A stretch of DNA of 64,000 nt from Aphanomyces cochlioides (lineage: Eukaryota > Oomycota > Saprolegniomycetes > Saprolegniales > Verrucalvaceae): NCBI GenBank assembly GCA_019828595.1, contig JAHQRK010000014.1, positions 186,001-250,000 on the forward strand, read 5' to 3'. Positions within the stretch are counted from its first letter, which is position 1, and each line of letters opens with the position of its first letter. Positions 43,575 through 53,664 of this stretch are shown here, one piece after another. The notes beneath the pieces are model-generated. The model saw only the letters and a program-made list of their open reading frames with translations, made no database searches and was not told the DNA's origin. The translations under genes were made by a program, and so were the position numbers.

Positions 43575-44981
43575 ATGCGCGCGTTGTCTTATCTCTTTGC
43601 GGCGGCGAGCTTGGCTTCGGTCGATGCCGCCTACCGCAACGTTGTCTACTACCCAGAATGGGCGGCCGAAGGTGGCTACACCATGGCTGCCATCGACTGG
43701 TCCTTGATCACGCACATCAACTACGCGTTTGCGATTCCACAAGCGGACGGCTCGCTCCAATTCAACGACGAGACGTCGTCGCTCAAGACGCCGTATGCGG
43801 CGGTGAAGGGTCAGTTGCAAGGCAGCTTGGGTCTCGCGAATGTCCTCAAGCGCCAATTCCGCAATGTCAAGATTGGTATCTCGATCGGCGGTGGTGCTGG
43901 CAGCGCTCAGTTCGCGAAAGCGGCGTCTCCAGCCGTCCGTGACACGTTTGTCACCAACGCCGTCAAGATGATGCTCGACTTGGGTTTGGATTTCATCGAC
44001 ATCGACTGGGAGTTTCCATCCACGGCGTCCGACATGGCCAACTTTGTCCAGCTCTTGAACTCGCTCCGGACTAAACTCAACCAGCAAACCTTCAAAGCCG
44101 AGCTCACGATCGCATCGATCGGGTACCGCGACGCGCTCTGGGCGTCCAACTTGGGCTCCATCTGTAACACGGTCGACGCTGTCAACATCATGGCGTACGA
44201 CTTTACCGGTCCTTGGGTGGACGTGGCTGGCTACCAGAGCAACTTGTACACGGACGGCAAGGCATCCAACTCGGTGGACAACCTCGTGCAGTTCTACTTG
44301 GACCACTGCTCGGCTCAGAAGCTCGTGATGGGATTGCCCATCTACTCGCGCAAGTTCCAAGACACGGACGGTCTGTACAAGTCGTTCAACAAGTCCAAGG
44401 CGGAGAGCGACGGCGAGACTCAATACAAGGATCTCCCAGTGGCCCAAGAAAAGTTTGACGCGACGACCAAGAGCGCTTACATCTACAACTCGGCGACGCG
44501 TACCCTCCACACGTATGACAATCCTCAGTCCGTGGCGGAGAAGGTCAAGTATGTCCAGAGTCATCACTTGGCCGGCACGATGTTTTGGGACGTTGCACAA
44601 GACGCGACGGGGGATCGCTCGCTTGTTCGCACTGCGTTCCACGCGTTGGGTGGACAAGGCGCTCTCTTGGTCTCGAACAACAACTTGAACTATCCCACGA
44701 GTCAATACGACAACATTCGCCAAGGCTCTGCAACTCCGCCGCAATCGTCGACAACCAAACCTGCGACCCCCACGACAACCAAGGGCAATGGCTGCACGTC
44801 GTACACTGTCAAGGACAACGACGACGTCTACACGATCATAGTCGCCCTCTGCAAGAACGAAGACGGATGCCAAGCCAACGGCTATCCCACAATCACGAGC
44901 GCGTCGGGGGAAAAGTGTCCGTACTGGATCAACACGGGCGATGTCCTCCAAGTATGCTGCACGAACCCTGCCAAGTTGTAG
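43575..44981 (+). CDS. Secreted GH18 chitinase with LysM-like domain
   Basis: 468 residues, intron-less. Signal peptide (MRALSYLFAAASLASVDA), GH18 barrel from about residue 20 to 350 with VKIGISIGGG (substrate strand) and the complete catalytic motif FIDIDWEF (Glu about residue 142), MAYDFTGPW and the closing GTMFWDVAQD. A Thr/Pro/Ser-rich linker (SSTTKPATPTTTKG) leads to a C-terminal Cys-containing LysM-like domain (CTSYTVKDNDDVYTIIVALC, CPYWINTGDVLQVCC) that may bind chitin. It hydrolyses beta-1,4-GlcNAc polymers outside the cell; roles in hyphal wall remodelling or attack on chitinous hosts are family inference. It is the only intact member of the local GH18 group. Confidence 0.92.
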   Translation: MRALSYLFAAASLASVDAAYRNVVYYPEWAAEGGYTMAAIDWSLITHINYAFAIPQADGSLQFNDETSSLKTPYAAVKGQLQGSLGLANVLKRQFRNVKIGISIGGGAGSAQFAKAASPAVRDTFVTNAVKMMLDLGLDFIDIDWEFPSTASDMANFVQLLNSLRTKLNQQTFKAELTIASIGYRDALWASNLGSICNTVDAVNIMAYDFTGPWVDVAGYQSNLYTDGKASNSVDNLVQFYLDHCSAQKLVMGLPIYSRKFQDTDGLYKSFNKSKAESDGETQYKDLPVAQEKFDATTKSAYIYNSATRTLHTYDNPQSVAEKVKYVQSHHLAGTMFWDVAQDATGDRSLVRTAFHALGGQGALLVSNNNLNYPTSQYDNIRQGSATPPQSSTTKPATPTTTKGNGCTSYTVKDNDDVYTIIVALCKNEDGCQANGYPTITSASGEKCPYWINTGDVLQVCCTNPAKL

Positions 44982-46738
44982 AGAAATGGACATCACATCG
45001 AAATCATACGCCTCCTCTCCCCCTTGTAGTGTAATTGCTCCAAATCCATGCTATGGTTGGATTTGCACGTTCGACAACTCGTCCACCAGTGACTTCACGC
45101 CGTCCAGTCGCTGGTGAAAGCAATGTCCACCAGGCACATCAGCCACATTCGGGATGTGCAGCTTCTGCGCAAGGAAGCATTGTTGTTGCGATTTTTCTGT
45201 CGACGTCCGGGCACACGAGTCTGGGCCAACCTAATGGCATATGATTGGCTGAAAATTAATATATGCGCAATTTGATTGGCTAGTCGATAATCGATCGACA
45301 GCCTACTCCAAGTTTGAATCGATTTGACAATACCTTGACTGTGATGAGGAATGCTAGAGACTCCATTGGAGTACAAGTCTGTCTACGAGATCATCGTGAG
45401 CATGCTCCGTCTTTAATCGCAATATCCTGACAAGAGTAGAAATTATTTTTATCCAATGATATTTATTAATTTTGTAATAAAGAGGTATGATTGGTTAAAA
45501 TAAAAGATTTTTTTCTATTTTTCAATGGAGTGAAAAATATTCGGTCGTGCCATTACTGTCAATGCCCATGGAACTTTCACCGTCGCATCTGGACGTGACG
45601 ACGCCATGGGATCGAGTGTAATGCGCCAATCCGCATGGGAATCCTCATACACCATGTCGTCTCATTCATGGACGGAGCTGTCTTTCGGCGATGGTGTCTC
45701 GTTGCAGCTGAATACGTGGCTTGGGTCGTGCAAGTTGACAGATAAAAACTTCTTTCGAGGGGGAAAGTCGGCGCTAAAAATTGACGCGACTGCGCGGTGC
45801 ATCTACGCCTTGGCTGCGAAAAAAAGCACACGAGGTATTTCGCATCTATCGACTCGTATCCAACGACATCATGATGACTCGCAAGTCGATAATACGCACA
45901 CTGCGTGGGCCATGGGATCCATACCAGCGCAATACGACCACAAAGTTTGACATTTCTCGCCCTCTGCGATGTGAGACTGCGCTTGCATTCTGTGTGCGCC
46001 TCTTGTCGCTGCATCGACAAAAGTTGACGACTTCGCATACTGTACCGACGTTGTAAGAGCTGACGATCGACAGCCACTGCCACAGCTGATCGGAACACCG
46101 ACTGGTCGTGATGTACTCCGCTCGCGTCCATCGCATCTCACCAAATATTTCAATTTAGTCAACGAGTTAAACTGTCCTGAAGCAGCCCTTGATCGCTTTT
46201 TTTGACGATTTCATGACAGATTTTTGTATCCTCCAGCATCATACTCCCCGAGAGCGCTAAGGGCATCTAGATTAGGAAACCTCTTTAAACGTACGCAAAG
46301 TCGTGGCAATGAATTCATCGCCACGTCAGGTGCTATACCACGACAAGACTCTGAAAAACAGCCCCCATACTCCAACCCTGCTATTTCTCCACACTTTCTC
46401 TGCATTCTTCAATCTAATCTATACAAGCTAGAGACAAAGAGAGGAAGAATAAGCGCGATAGAATCCCCAGGCGATGGGAAAGCTACGACTTGTCGGGGGG
46501 TCGACTGGTCGAGATGGTATATGAAAACCTCTGTAATTTTATAATCTTGTAAAACCTTATATATATTTTTTATTGAGGAGTGGTGAGCTTGGACAGAATG
46601 TTGTAAACTGAGATTCTGGTGGGACATTTCAAACGTGTGAATTTTCTCACGGACGATTTATCCAGTGGAACAAGTGAACATCCAGAGCAAGATTGACCAA
46701 ACACATGGGCGGTCCGTAGGAAAGGCCCTTGCTGTGCT
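44982..46738. other. Intergenic, no recognisable gene
   Basis: 1.75 kb. Frames at 45577-46131 (-) and 45606-45950 (+) overlap and carry no motif I know. CCAAT-like motifs and CGATCGA/ATCGATT words occur at 45240-45340, and an AT-rich stretch at 45430-45535. It may contain old repeat remains. Confidence 0.4.
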
Positions 46739-46977
46739 CCTCCACGTCGCCCATGGCGTCCTGCCATTACACAATTAACCAGACCGCGCGCGCAACGATG
46801 GCCAGAGCTGATGCCACATTGACCAACACGCTCGAGAAAGTGCCGCTCTCTCATGGCTCCTCGGCGTCACCCAAGGCGTCCTGGGATTACACAATCAACC
46901 AAACCGCGCGTGCAACGATGGCTGGAACTGATGCCACGTTGACCAAGACGCTCGAGAAAGTCACGCTCAAGAATGGC
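46739..46977 (+). repeat. Tandem 120-bp duplication over hydrolase start
   Basis: Two adjacent copies of about 120 bp: GCGTCCTGCCATTACACAAT near 46755 and GCGTCCTGGGATTACACAAT near 46876, continuing through GCAACGATGGC (46795/46914) to CTCGAGAAAGT. The unit spans the upstream region, the start codon and the first about 17 codons of the hydrolase. The reading frame is open across both copies. Confidence 0.85.
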
Positions 46978-47793
46978 GAGGATGTGTGGTTCGCAACGTA
47001 TGGCTACCCGAATGCGCTCGACACGTTCTTCCTCGTCCACGGCGCAGGAGGCACGCATGAAGATTTCAAACATTTCTCGCCGCTTCTAGCGAATGAAGCC
47101 TACAACGTCATTGCCGTCGATCTCCCTGGCCATGGTCTCACGAGCGGAGACGCCGCAGGTGGAGTCGATTTGACCGAAGCGCGGATTGTGGACGCCATGA
47201 TTGAAACAGTCGAGATCTTGGCGGCGCGTGAACCTCTGCGACGATTTTTCCTCGTCGGACATTCGTTTGGCGGCGCCACGGCCATGCAAATCGTCGCCCG
47301 TGGCCAGCCCAGTTCGATTGCCGGCTTGGCGCTCATCAACACATCAGGCTTCCGACCACACGTCATTATGCGGCCGTACTGGGTCATCGTCATGTTGTAC
47401 AAATTGCTCGTCGCGTCGTCGTTCACGCGCATGTTGACGTCGTCCCTCGTGCGCTTCCTCCTCGTCACGCATGGGTTCTCCAAGACGCTGACAAGTGCCG
47501 AATCGGCCTACACGTTCCACCGCACGGCGACGATGGATTTCGACGCTGTCAAGGAGAGCGCCAGCCTCATCCATGAGATTAAACTTCCCCTCTTCTATGC
47601 AAATGCCCGCAATGACCGCGTCGTCGAGAAAGCAATCGGTGACGAAGTCTTTGCCGTCCTCAAGCCTCCAGCCCGACTGGAATACGAAAGTGGCGGCCAC
47701 AACATCCAAAAGACCCGAGCAGCCGAACTCTCGGCTGCATTGCACAAATGGGCCGCGGCGGTCCCCCGCGTCTTGAAGCGCGTCGCTCTGTAA
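46918..47793 (+). CDS. Alpha/beta hydrolase 1
   Basis: 291 residues from the ATG at 46918. A longer in-frame product starting in the first tandem repeat (ATG near 46754 or 46798) is possible. Alpha/beta-hydrolase fold: oxyanion motif LVHGAGG, the conserved VIAVDLPGHGLTSG, nucleophile elbow VGHSFGGA (Ser about residue 119), acid in ARNDRVVEK and catalytic His in SGGHNIQK. The triad is complete. There is no signal peptide, so it is probably cytosolic. Substrate is unknown; closest in style to serine hydrolases of the MEST/epoxide-hydrolase-like group. First of five copies in 8 kb. Confidence 0.85.
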   Translation: MAGTDATLTKTLEKVTLKNGEDVWFATYGYPNALDTFFLVHGAGGTHEDFKHFSPLLANEAYNVIAVDLPGHGLTSGDAAGGVDLTEARIVDAMIETVEILAAREPLRRFFLVGHSFGGATAMQIVARGQPSSIAGLALINTSGFRPHVIMRPYWVIVMLYKLLVASSFTRMLTSSLVRFLLVTHGFSKTLTSAESAYTFHRTATMDFDAVKESASLIHEIKLPLFYANARNDRVVEKAIGDEVFAVLKPPARLEYESGGHNIQKTRAAELSAALHKWAAAVPRVLKRVAL

Positions 47794-48364
47794 GGATAGA
47801 CCTTGCACACAGTTATATACTACTTTATTCGCTGCGTGAAATGCACGATGGTCTCAAGTTCATGGACACTTGTCATGGCGAAGAAGGACCAAGACCGCTG
47901 AGCTTCAGCCTGAGCGCCAACTTCCTCGTAGCAAGCTTGCTGGAGAGTTTACCTGGTGTCTCCTGTCACCTAGAGCTCATGTAGAGCGGCGGCAAGGCAA
48001 GCTTCAACGCCTCTAGACTCTACTAGAGCCTTCGTTGTCACGTCGTCCACGTTGCTTGATCGAGAAAGCCAACAAATCATGATGACTGTGGTCTTCTACC
48101 TTGATCCGGCGTGTTCGACGAGCTCTGGTCATCATCTACTCGAGAGGATTGTCTCCAGCAAGTGCGCCTTTGGCTTGGAGTGCCTTCCTCTGCGGTGAAC
48201 TCCATCCGCAATTCTGCCAAGAGGACGCGATCTTCCACGACGAGCAGCTTCATTCCTGGAGGTGGATTTGCCGCGGTCGAGTTGATGAAAACGTTGCCAC
48301 AAAGACGATGCATATCCAAATTGTGAGATTTTCAAGTCATTTTTGAATTTCCATTGGAGGAAGC
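47794..48364. other. Intergenic between hydrolases 1 and 2
   Basis: No gene seen; contains the promoter of hydrolase 2. Confidence 0.35.
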
Positions 48365-49243
48365 ATGGCATCACCAGCTTCCGCGGCGAAAACAGTCGAC
48401 AAGATCACGCTCAAGAACGGTCATGACGTGTGGTATGTATCTTACGGCCAGTCGAATGCACTTGATACGTTTGTCCTCATCCACGGCGCGCCTGGAAGCC
48501 ACACAGACTTTGACAAGCTTGCGCCGTTGCTGGCCGCGCGCAACAATACAAATGTTGTTGCAGTGGATGTTCCGGGGAATGGCCGCACCAGTGCGGCTGC
48601 AGCGGGTGACGACGGTCTCAGCGAGACGCGGATTGTCGATGCAATGATTGAGACGGCAGCGATCGTGGCGTCTCAAGAACCGCAACGACGCATTTTCCTT
48701 GTTGGACACTCGTTTGGCGGCGCGACGACTATGCAAGTCGCAGCTCGCTGTAAATTGGACGCACTGGCTGGTCTTGCTCTCGTCAATTCAACTGGCTTCC
48801 GACCGCATGTGATGGCAAGACCTTTCTGGCTCGTTCGCTTCTTGTACAAACTGCTCGTGTGGTCGCCGTTCACACGATTCTTCACGTCGTCGTTTGTCCA
48901 TGCATTTCTTCAGAATGTCGGCGGCTTCAAGCTAACAAAGAACGAGGCAATCTACACGTACCACCGTATTGGCACAATGGATTTCGCTGCGGTCCAAGCC
49001 AGTGCAAACGTCATTGCCGGCGCAAAGCTTCCAGTCTTTTGCGCCACGGCCCTCAAGGATCGTTTCGTTGAAAAAGAGATTGGCGAGGAAGTTCGCGCGG
49101 TCTTGAAGCCCGTCATCACGATCGAAATCGACAGCGACGACCACAATATCCAAGAATCTCGTGCAGACGAGCTTGCGGCTGGACTTCTTCGCTGGGCAGC
49201 GTCCATTCCAAGGGAGAAGCTCATCCCTGGAGCTTCTGCATGA
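48365..49243 (+). CDS. Alpha/beta hydrolase 2
   Basis: 292 residues, intron-less, MASPASAAKTVDKITLKNG. Motifs: LIHGAPGSHTDF, VVAVDVPGNGRTS, nucleophile elbow VGHSFGGA, acid in ALKDRFVEKE and His in SDDHNIQES, so the triad is complete. A cap region with aromatic residues (FWLVRFLYKLLVWSPFTRFF) is shared with hydrolase 1. Substrate unknown. It is a direct paralogue of hydrolase 1; the three minus-strand copies form a second, diverged subgroup. Confidence 0.87.
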   Translation: MASPASAAKTVDKITLKNGHDVWYVSYGQSNALDTFVLIHGAPGSHTDFDKLAPLLAARNNTNVVAVDVPGNGRTSAAAAGDDGLSETRIVDAMIETAAIVASQEPQRRIFLVGHSFGGATTMQVAARCKLDALAGLALVNSTGFRPHVMARPFWLVRFLYKLLVWSPFTRFFTSSFVHAFLQNVGGFKLTKNEAIYTYHRIGTMDFAAVQASANVIAGAKLPVFCATALKDRFVEKEIGEEVRAVLKPVITIEIDSDDHNIQESRADELAAGLLRWAASIPREKLIPGASA

Positions 49244-49246
49244 TAC

Positions 49247-49346
49247 CTTTCTACATAACCCCTTCACCCCGTGGCACCCTAAACCCTGCATCCATAACCC
49301 ATACACCCCTTTAACCCTTAACCCCTTGAAATATCTTAACCCCCCA
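49247..49346. repeat. C-rich minisatellite cluster 1
   Basis: Irregular array of (A)ACCCCT-type words such as AACCCATACACCCCTTTAAC between hydrolase 2 and hydrolase pseudogene 3. The minus strand carries several GGGG/GGG runs. Confidence 0.75.
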
Positions 49347-49471
49347 CTGTTGATGCAAACGACATGGAAAGGCGCCGACTCGGCTTGACAACAGAGGAAG
49401 GAATGGAGACGAGCAAGCATCGAGAGAAGGCCTCAGAGTGAAAATGTTGAGGAGATGAGTGCTATTCTGGC

Positions 49472-50327
49472 TTAGAGTCGACTGGGCTGTAGTGTGGCGA
49501 CCCAGTCTTGCAATGCAGTTGCAATTTCTTGAGCCCGACTCTTTTGGATGTTGTGGCCACCCGTGTCGAATTGGAGATGTATTTGCGGTGAAATGGCTTC
49601 AATGAGCTCGTTGCAAATCGCTTTCTCCACGATGGATTCGTCGGCTGCGTTGGCGATGAAGAATGGCACTTTCCAAGAGCATCACATTGTCATGAATCAC
49701 ACGGTGATCCAACGTTGCTGTCCGTTGAATTGAATAGGCCATTTCATCGTCTGGGATGGACGGCGGAAAGCCAGCCTTCAGGAGAAATGGACGAAGCAGC
49801 GTCATTACTTCTTTTCGTCCCGCGGGGGATTCAGCTGATTTTCTCGCAAGACCCTGGACGCGTTCATAGGGTCGTTGGCTTTGGCTCGGGCGAAAGCCTG
49901 TAGAATTGAGCAAAGCCACACCGTGGACAACTCCTTCAGTCGCGAGTGCAGCAGTTTGAATCGCTGTATGACCACGTGTGGAATGGCCCACGATGAAGAA
50001 CCTCCCCGGTAGTTTGTGAACGAGGAGAGCGAACGCTTCAGCTACAGCAGCTACGAACGTCGTGTTATCCAGACCCCAGCCTCCTGCTGTATCGGCACTC
50101 GTGAGGCCGTTACCTGGCAAGTCGAGGGCGATCACACTGATGGTGTCGCTCACAAGAAGAGGGACAAAGTGCTTGAAATCACGGTGGGATCCAGGCGCAC
50201 CATGCAACAAGAGCAACGTATTAGGTGCTGGGGCAGGGCCATGGCTGACGTAGTGGACAGCGTGGCCATTTGAGAGCGTCACGTGATCCTTCACAGAGCC
50301 ATACGCTGCTGGATCTTGCTCCGCCAT
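49472..50327 (-). pseudogene. Alpha/beta hydrolase 3 (broken)
   Basis: ATG at 50327 (MAEQDPAAYGSVKDHV). Motifs LLHGAPGSHRDF and IALDLPGNGLTS are intact, but the nucleophile elbow reads VGHSTRGH where its sibling has GHSTGGH, breaking the GxSxG consensus. Near 49680 the frame shifts, and the C-terminal third continues in another frame (MPFFIANAADESIVEKA, TGGHNIQKSRA), carrying the acid and His. Confidence 0.8.
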
Positions 50328-50348
50328 TGTTTGTAAACAGTTGTGCAC

Positions 50349-50405
50349 AGTTGACCCCCTCAAACCCCTACACCCCTCATGGTAAAATCTAACCCCTGCA
50401 CCCCT
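50349..50405. repeat. C-rich minisatellite cluster 2
   Basis: AAACCCCTACACCCCTCATG and AACCCCTGCACCCCTCC immediately upstream of the start of hydrolase 3. G-rich on that gene's coding strand. Confidence 0.75.
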
Positions 50406-50879
50406 CCTGGATATCTGGACACGATGGAAATGATGGGATAGTTGAGGACGAATCCAGGCTCTGGACCCGCTCATAAAGTGTAGACATCAATGCCGTCAAA
50501 GGAATACACATCGAATTGACGATGCCAACACTCATGTACCCTTCGGCAATCCCACGACGAAGCAGCGATTCCGACCAGCCATTTACCACGGCATTCTTGG
50601 TATTCCACTCGAGTCCGATTTCTCTCACTATCTTGCATGTCATGATGGATCTCTGAGTCCTAGACTCAACTTTGTCATTGATGGCACCGCGTATTCCGTA
50701 CCCATGGCTGATGAAGAGCCTATGTTATCGATGCTAGTAGACTCATCTATCATCAAGAGCTGCAAATGTCGGCAAGATCTTGGAGATTAGTTTGGTATTC
50801 ACGCCGAGTCGTCTTGTACACCAGTCGTAGTTGCCATCGAATGGATCACTGAAACGAAAGAAGTACGAGTTACGAGAGA
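50406..50879. other. Intergenic
   Basis: No gene is supported. A minus frame at 50389-50643 lacks motifs. Confidence 0.3.
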
Positions 50880-51413
50880 TTAGCCTTGAGCATATTCAAG
50901 AAGGTCAGCAACGAGCAATGCCATACCCTTGTCATCCAATAAAGCCGCATGAGCTGTCAGTACAACATGGTCGACCCCGGAAGGCGTCATAACATACGTG
51001 ACTCGAGTCCAATATTCACCAAACACAAAATTTCGATCCATGTCTGCTTGGAGAAATTCTTCCAGCTTCGCCACGACCATCCCCACACCTTGATGTACCC
51101 TCTGAAGATCATCTTGTCTTACAATTTGAACAACGGCATCGGGTGTGCTAAAAAAGGTCGTTCGAAGGACGTCACGTGAAGCCGCCAACTTGTGAAAGGC
51201 AGAAGCGATGCAAATGACATCGAGCGTATCATCGCGCACATCCACCACGTAGTGCTTGACAGCGGAGTTCACGTTGAGAAGTGCACTGGCTTGTGAGCTC
51301 AAAGCAGGACGTACTGAAAACTGTGATCCAAATCGGGCCTTGAGCTGGACGGATGAGACCTCAGGAGACCCGACAGTGACTTCACTCGCGGACGTACGTT
51401 CAGGCGGCGCCAT
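50880..51413 (-). CDS. Orphan condensation-domain-like protein
   Basis: 177 residues from the ATG at 51413 (MAPPERTSASEV). The segment IASAFHKLAASRDVLRTTFF then VVQIV matches the N-terminal part of NRPS/acyltransferase condensation domains (consensus RHxxLRTxF...Q.V). VLTAHAALLDDKGMALLVADL occupies the place of the HHxxxDG active-site motif but lacks the first His-His pair in standard form (HAALLDD). It is about half a normal condensation domain, with no adenylation or carrier domain nearby. It could be a stand-alone degenerate acyltransferase-fold protein or a fragment of an NRPS gene. Confidence 0.5.
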   Translation of the reverse strand: MAPPERTSASEVTVGSPEVSSVQLKARFGSQFSVRPALSSQASALLNVNSAVKHYVVDVRDDTLDVICIASAFHKLAASRDVLRTTFFSTPDAVVQIVRQDDLQRVHQGVGMVVAKLEEFLQADMDRNFVFGEYWTRVTYVMTPSGVDHVVLTAHAALLDDKGMALLVADLLEYAQG

Positions 51414-52417
51414 GCAACTTGTTCTTTGACACACCGATACCGGATTGTTGTGGATTGCAACATTAGCTTGCAAATCTCTTGCTACAATGACAGACACAGC
51501 ATTGACAGACACACCTGATGGTCGCTCCTTCAACCCCCACGATGTTGGTGATTTCTTATTGGTGGATTTTATCACAGGGAGATATTCTGATTGGTGGACA
51601 ATGGAAATACACTGCAAGCTTGTCATATCCTCTTCAACTTAACGTCATGGAAGCCGTGAACCACGATGGGAAATTTCAACGAGACCAAATAGGCCAATGC
51701 GGCAAGGACATTGTAAGGCATCCAGGATGAACTCGATCGGGCCATGGCATGAAAGGCTGGATGGCTTGACAAAACAAATACAGTACAGTCGATACTCGAT
51801 TTCACGTACCCTCTATAATCTAATACCTTTGTATTATGAATGTTTGAAGGAATATTTGTTTATGCAGAAAAACATTACTAGGAGAGCTAAATCCTTGAAA
51901 TTTTATACTTAGGTAGTCTGCCTCTGAACTAAAACCTCTTATAAATTATTATGTTGAATGGTACGCAAAATCGAGTACTACGAAAAAGCTGTGTCGAGTC
52001 GAGCGATCGTATCGATGTTCAAGCTTGACCAGTTTGGGAACCAGGCGATGCATCATTCACTGCAAACCACGTACCTCACAAGAAAGAAGAGCTAACTATG
52101 CAGCTACAACGTGAGTCTTAAAGAAAGCGGGGTCTAAGCCAAGGTTCGAGTTACTGACGATGATTGCATTTAGAACGCACTGCTGTGACTGTCCAGAGCC
52201 TCATGGACGAGTCTTTTGCGGCTGCTGTGTTGATGCAACCATTTCTCTTTGATCCAACCATGGGGCCAATGTATCACCCCTTGAAATGTTGTCAAGCCAT
52301 GTCCATTAACTTCATAGAAGTCGAGGAATGTAATTCAGGACGAAAACGACCAAAATCAGCAAAGATCATGCCTATTCAACTTAAGTGGCATGATGTCAAG
52401 TTGACCGTGACGATGAT
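51414..52417. other. Intergenic, no recognisable gene
   Basis: Includes the upstream region of the condensation-like gene. A plus frame at 52164-52478 has no family features and overlaps the end of hydrolase pseudogene 4. Confidence 0.4.
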
Positions 52418-53260
52418 TTACAGTCGACTGGGCTGCTGCGTGGCGATCCAGTCTTGTAGAGCCGTCGCAATTTCATGAGCTCGACTCTTTTGGATGTTGT
52501 GGCCGCCAGTTTCGAGCTGAAGGTACACTTGCGGAGAAACGACTGCGGCCAACTCGTCGCAAATGTCCCTCTTTACGATCGGGTCGTCAGCGGCATTGGC
52601 GATGAAGAAGGGCATTTGGCGCTTGACCAACTCCTGAACGTTCGCAAGAATGATAGCGTAGTCGGATAACACAGTTCGTTGGAACGAGTAGGCTATTTCA
52701 TCGTCGAGGATGGACGGTGGAACCCCAGTCTTGAGGAGAAATGGACGAAGCAGCCGGATCAACTTTGCCGCCCGGCTGGCGATCCAGCTACGACTTGATC
52801 ATGAGACCAGTGGGTGCTGCGAGGACGAAAGCCAGCAGAATTGAGCAAAGCCACGCCATGTAAGACCCCATCGGCCATAAGTGCTGCCACTTGGATGGCT
52901 GTCTGACCACCTCCAGAATGACCCACGAGAACGAATCGTGCCTGTGGTCGCTGACGAACCAGGAGAGTGATCGCTTCAGCCACAGCAGCTACAAACTTGG
53001 TGTTGTCTAGAGTCCAGCCACCTGCTGCATCAGCGCTCGTGAGGCCATTGCCAGGCAAGTCGAAGGCTATCACATTGATGGTATTGTTCACGAGAAATGT
53101 GGCCAGGCCCTTAAAATCGCGGTGAGACCCAGGCGCACCATGCAACAAGAGCAACGTATTTGGCGCTGTGGCAGGGCCGTGGCTGACGTAGTGAATGGCG
53201 TGGCCATTTGCGAGCGTCACGTGATCCTTCACAGAGCCGTACGCTTCAATCTGGTCCGAA
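52418..53260 (-). pseudogene. Alpha/beta hydrolase 4 (broken)
   Basis: Homologous to copies 3 and 5 from EAYGSVKDHVTLANGH onward, but no ATG is found where the others start. LLHGAPGSHRDF, FDLPGNGLTSAD and VGHSGGGQ (nucleophile elbow) are intact. A small deletion and frameshift near 52760 remove the segment after GFRPRS, and the C-terminal part (PFFIANAADDPIVK, TGGHNIQKSRA) lies in another frame. Start loss plus frameshift make it a pseudogene. Confidence 0.8.
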
Positions 53261-53664
53261 AATTTGGCCTTCTCACGCACACTTTTGATAACAACCCCTA
53301 CACCCCTCAAGCTTCAACGAACCACTGCACTTCGTCACAGTTCCTGTAGGAAGCCGACAGGTCTCGACGAGCCCCTGAAAACGTCAACAGAGCGAATACC
53401 TTGAGCTCAGCGTTGCCGCTTGCTGCGATCATCGCTGGAGTGTCTAAACAAATCATAAACCCCTACACCCCTTCAACATAAAAAAAACCACACCCCCTTG
53501 AAGATGATAACCCCGAATCCTAACCCCTACACCCCTTTGATTGCTTAAATGACGAGGAAATGGCGCGGACTCCGCAAGGTACAAGATAGAAAGGAAAGGA
53601 GAAGAAGATGCATCGAGAGAAGGTAAGGGAGTGGAAGTGATGATGAAATGAGTGCTTGTATGAA
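53261..53664. repeat. Intergenic with C-rich minisatellite clusters 3 and 4
   Basis: AACCCCTACACCCCTCAAGC at about 53292 directly upstream of copy 4, and a longer array at about 53456-53545 (AAACCCCTACACCCCTTC ... CCTAACCCCTACACCCCTTT). No gene. Confidence 0.7.

Noticed and set aside
43545..44996. 483-codon open frame antisense to the intact chitinase
   Set aside because: It mirrors the whole chitinase gene and results from G/C-rich third positions. The translation has no family features, and the sense strand has a signal peptide and the full GH18 motif.
45577..46131. Possible gene on either strand at 45.6-46.1 kb
   Set aside because: Overlapping frames on both strands with no coding bias or motif; left as intergenic.
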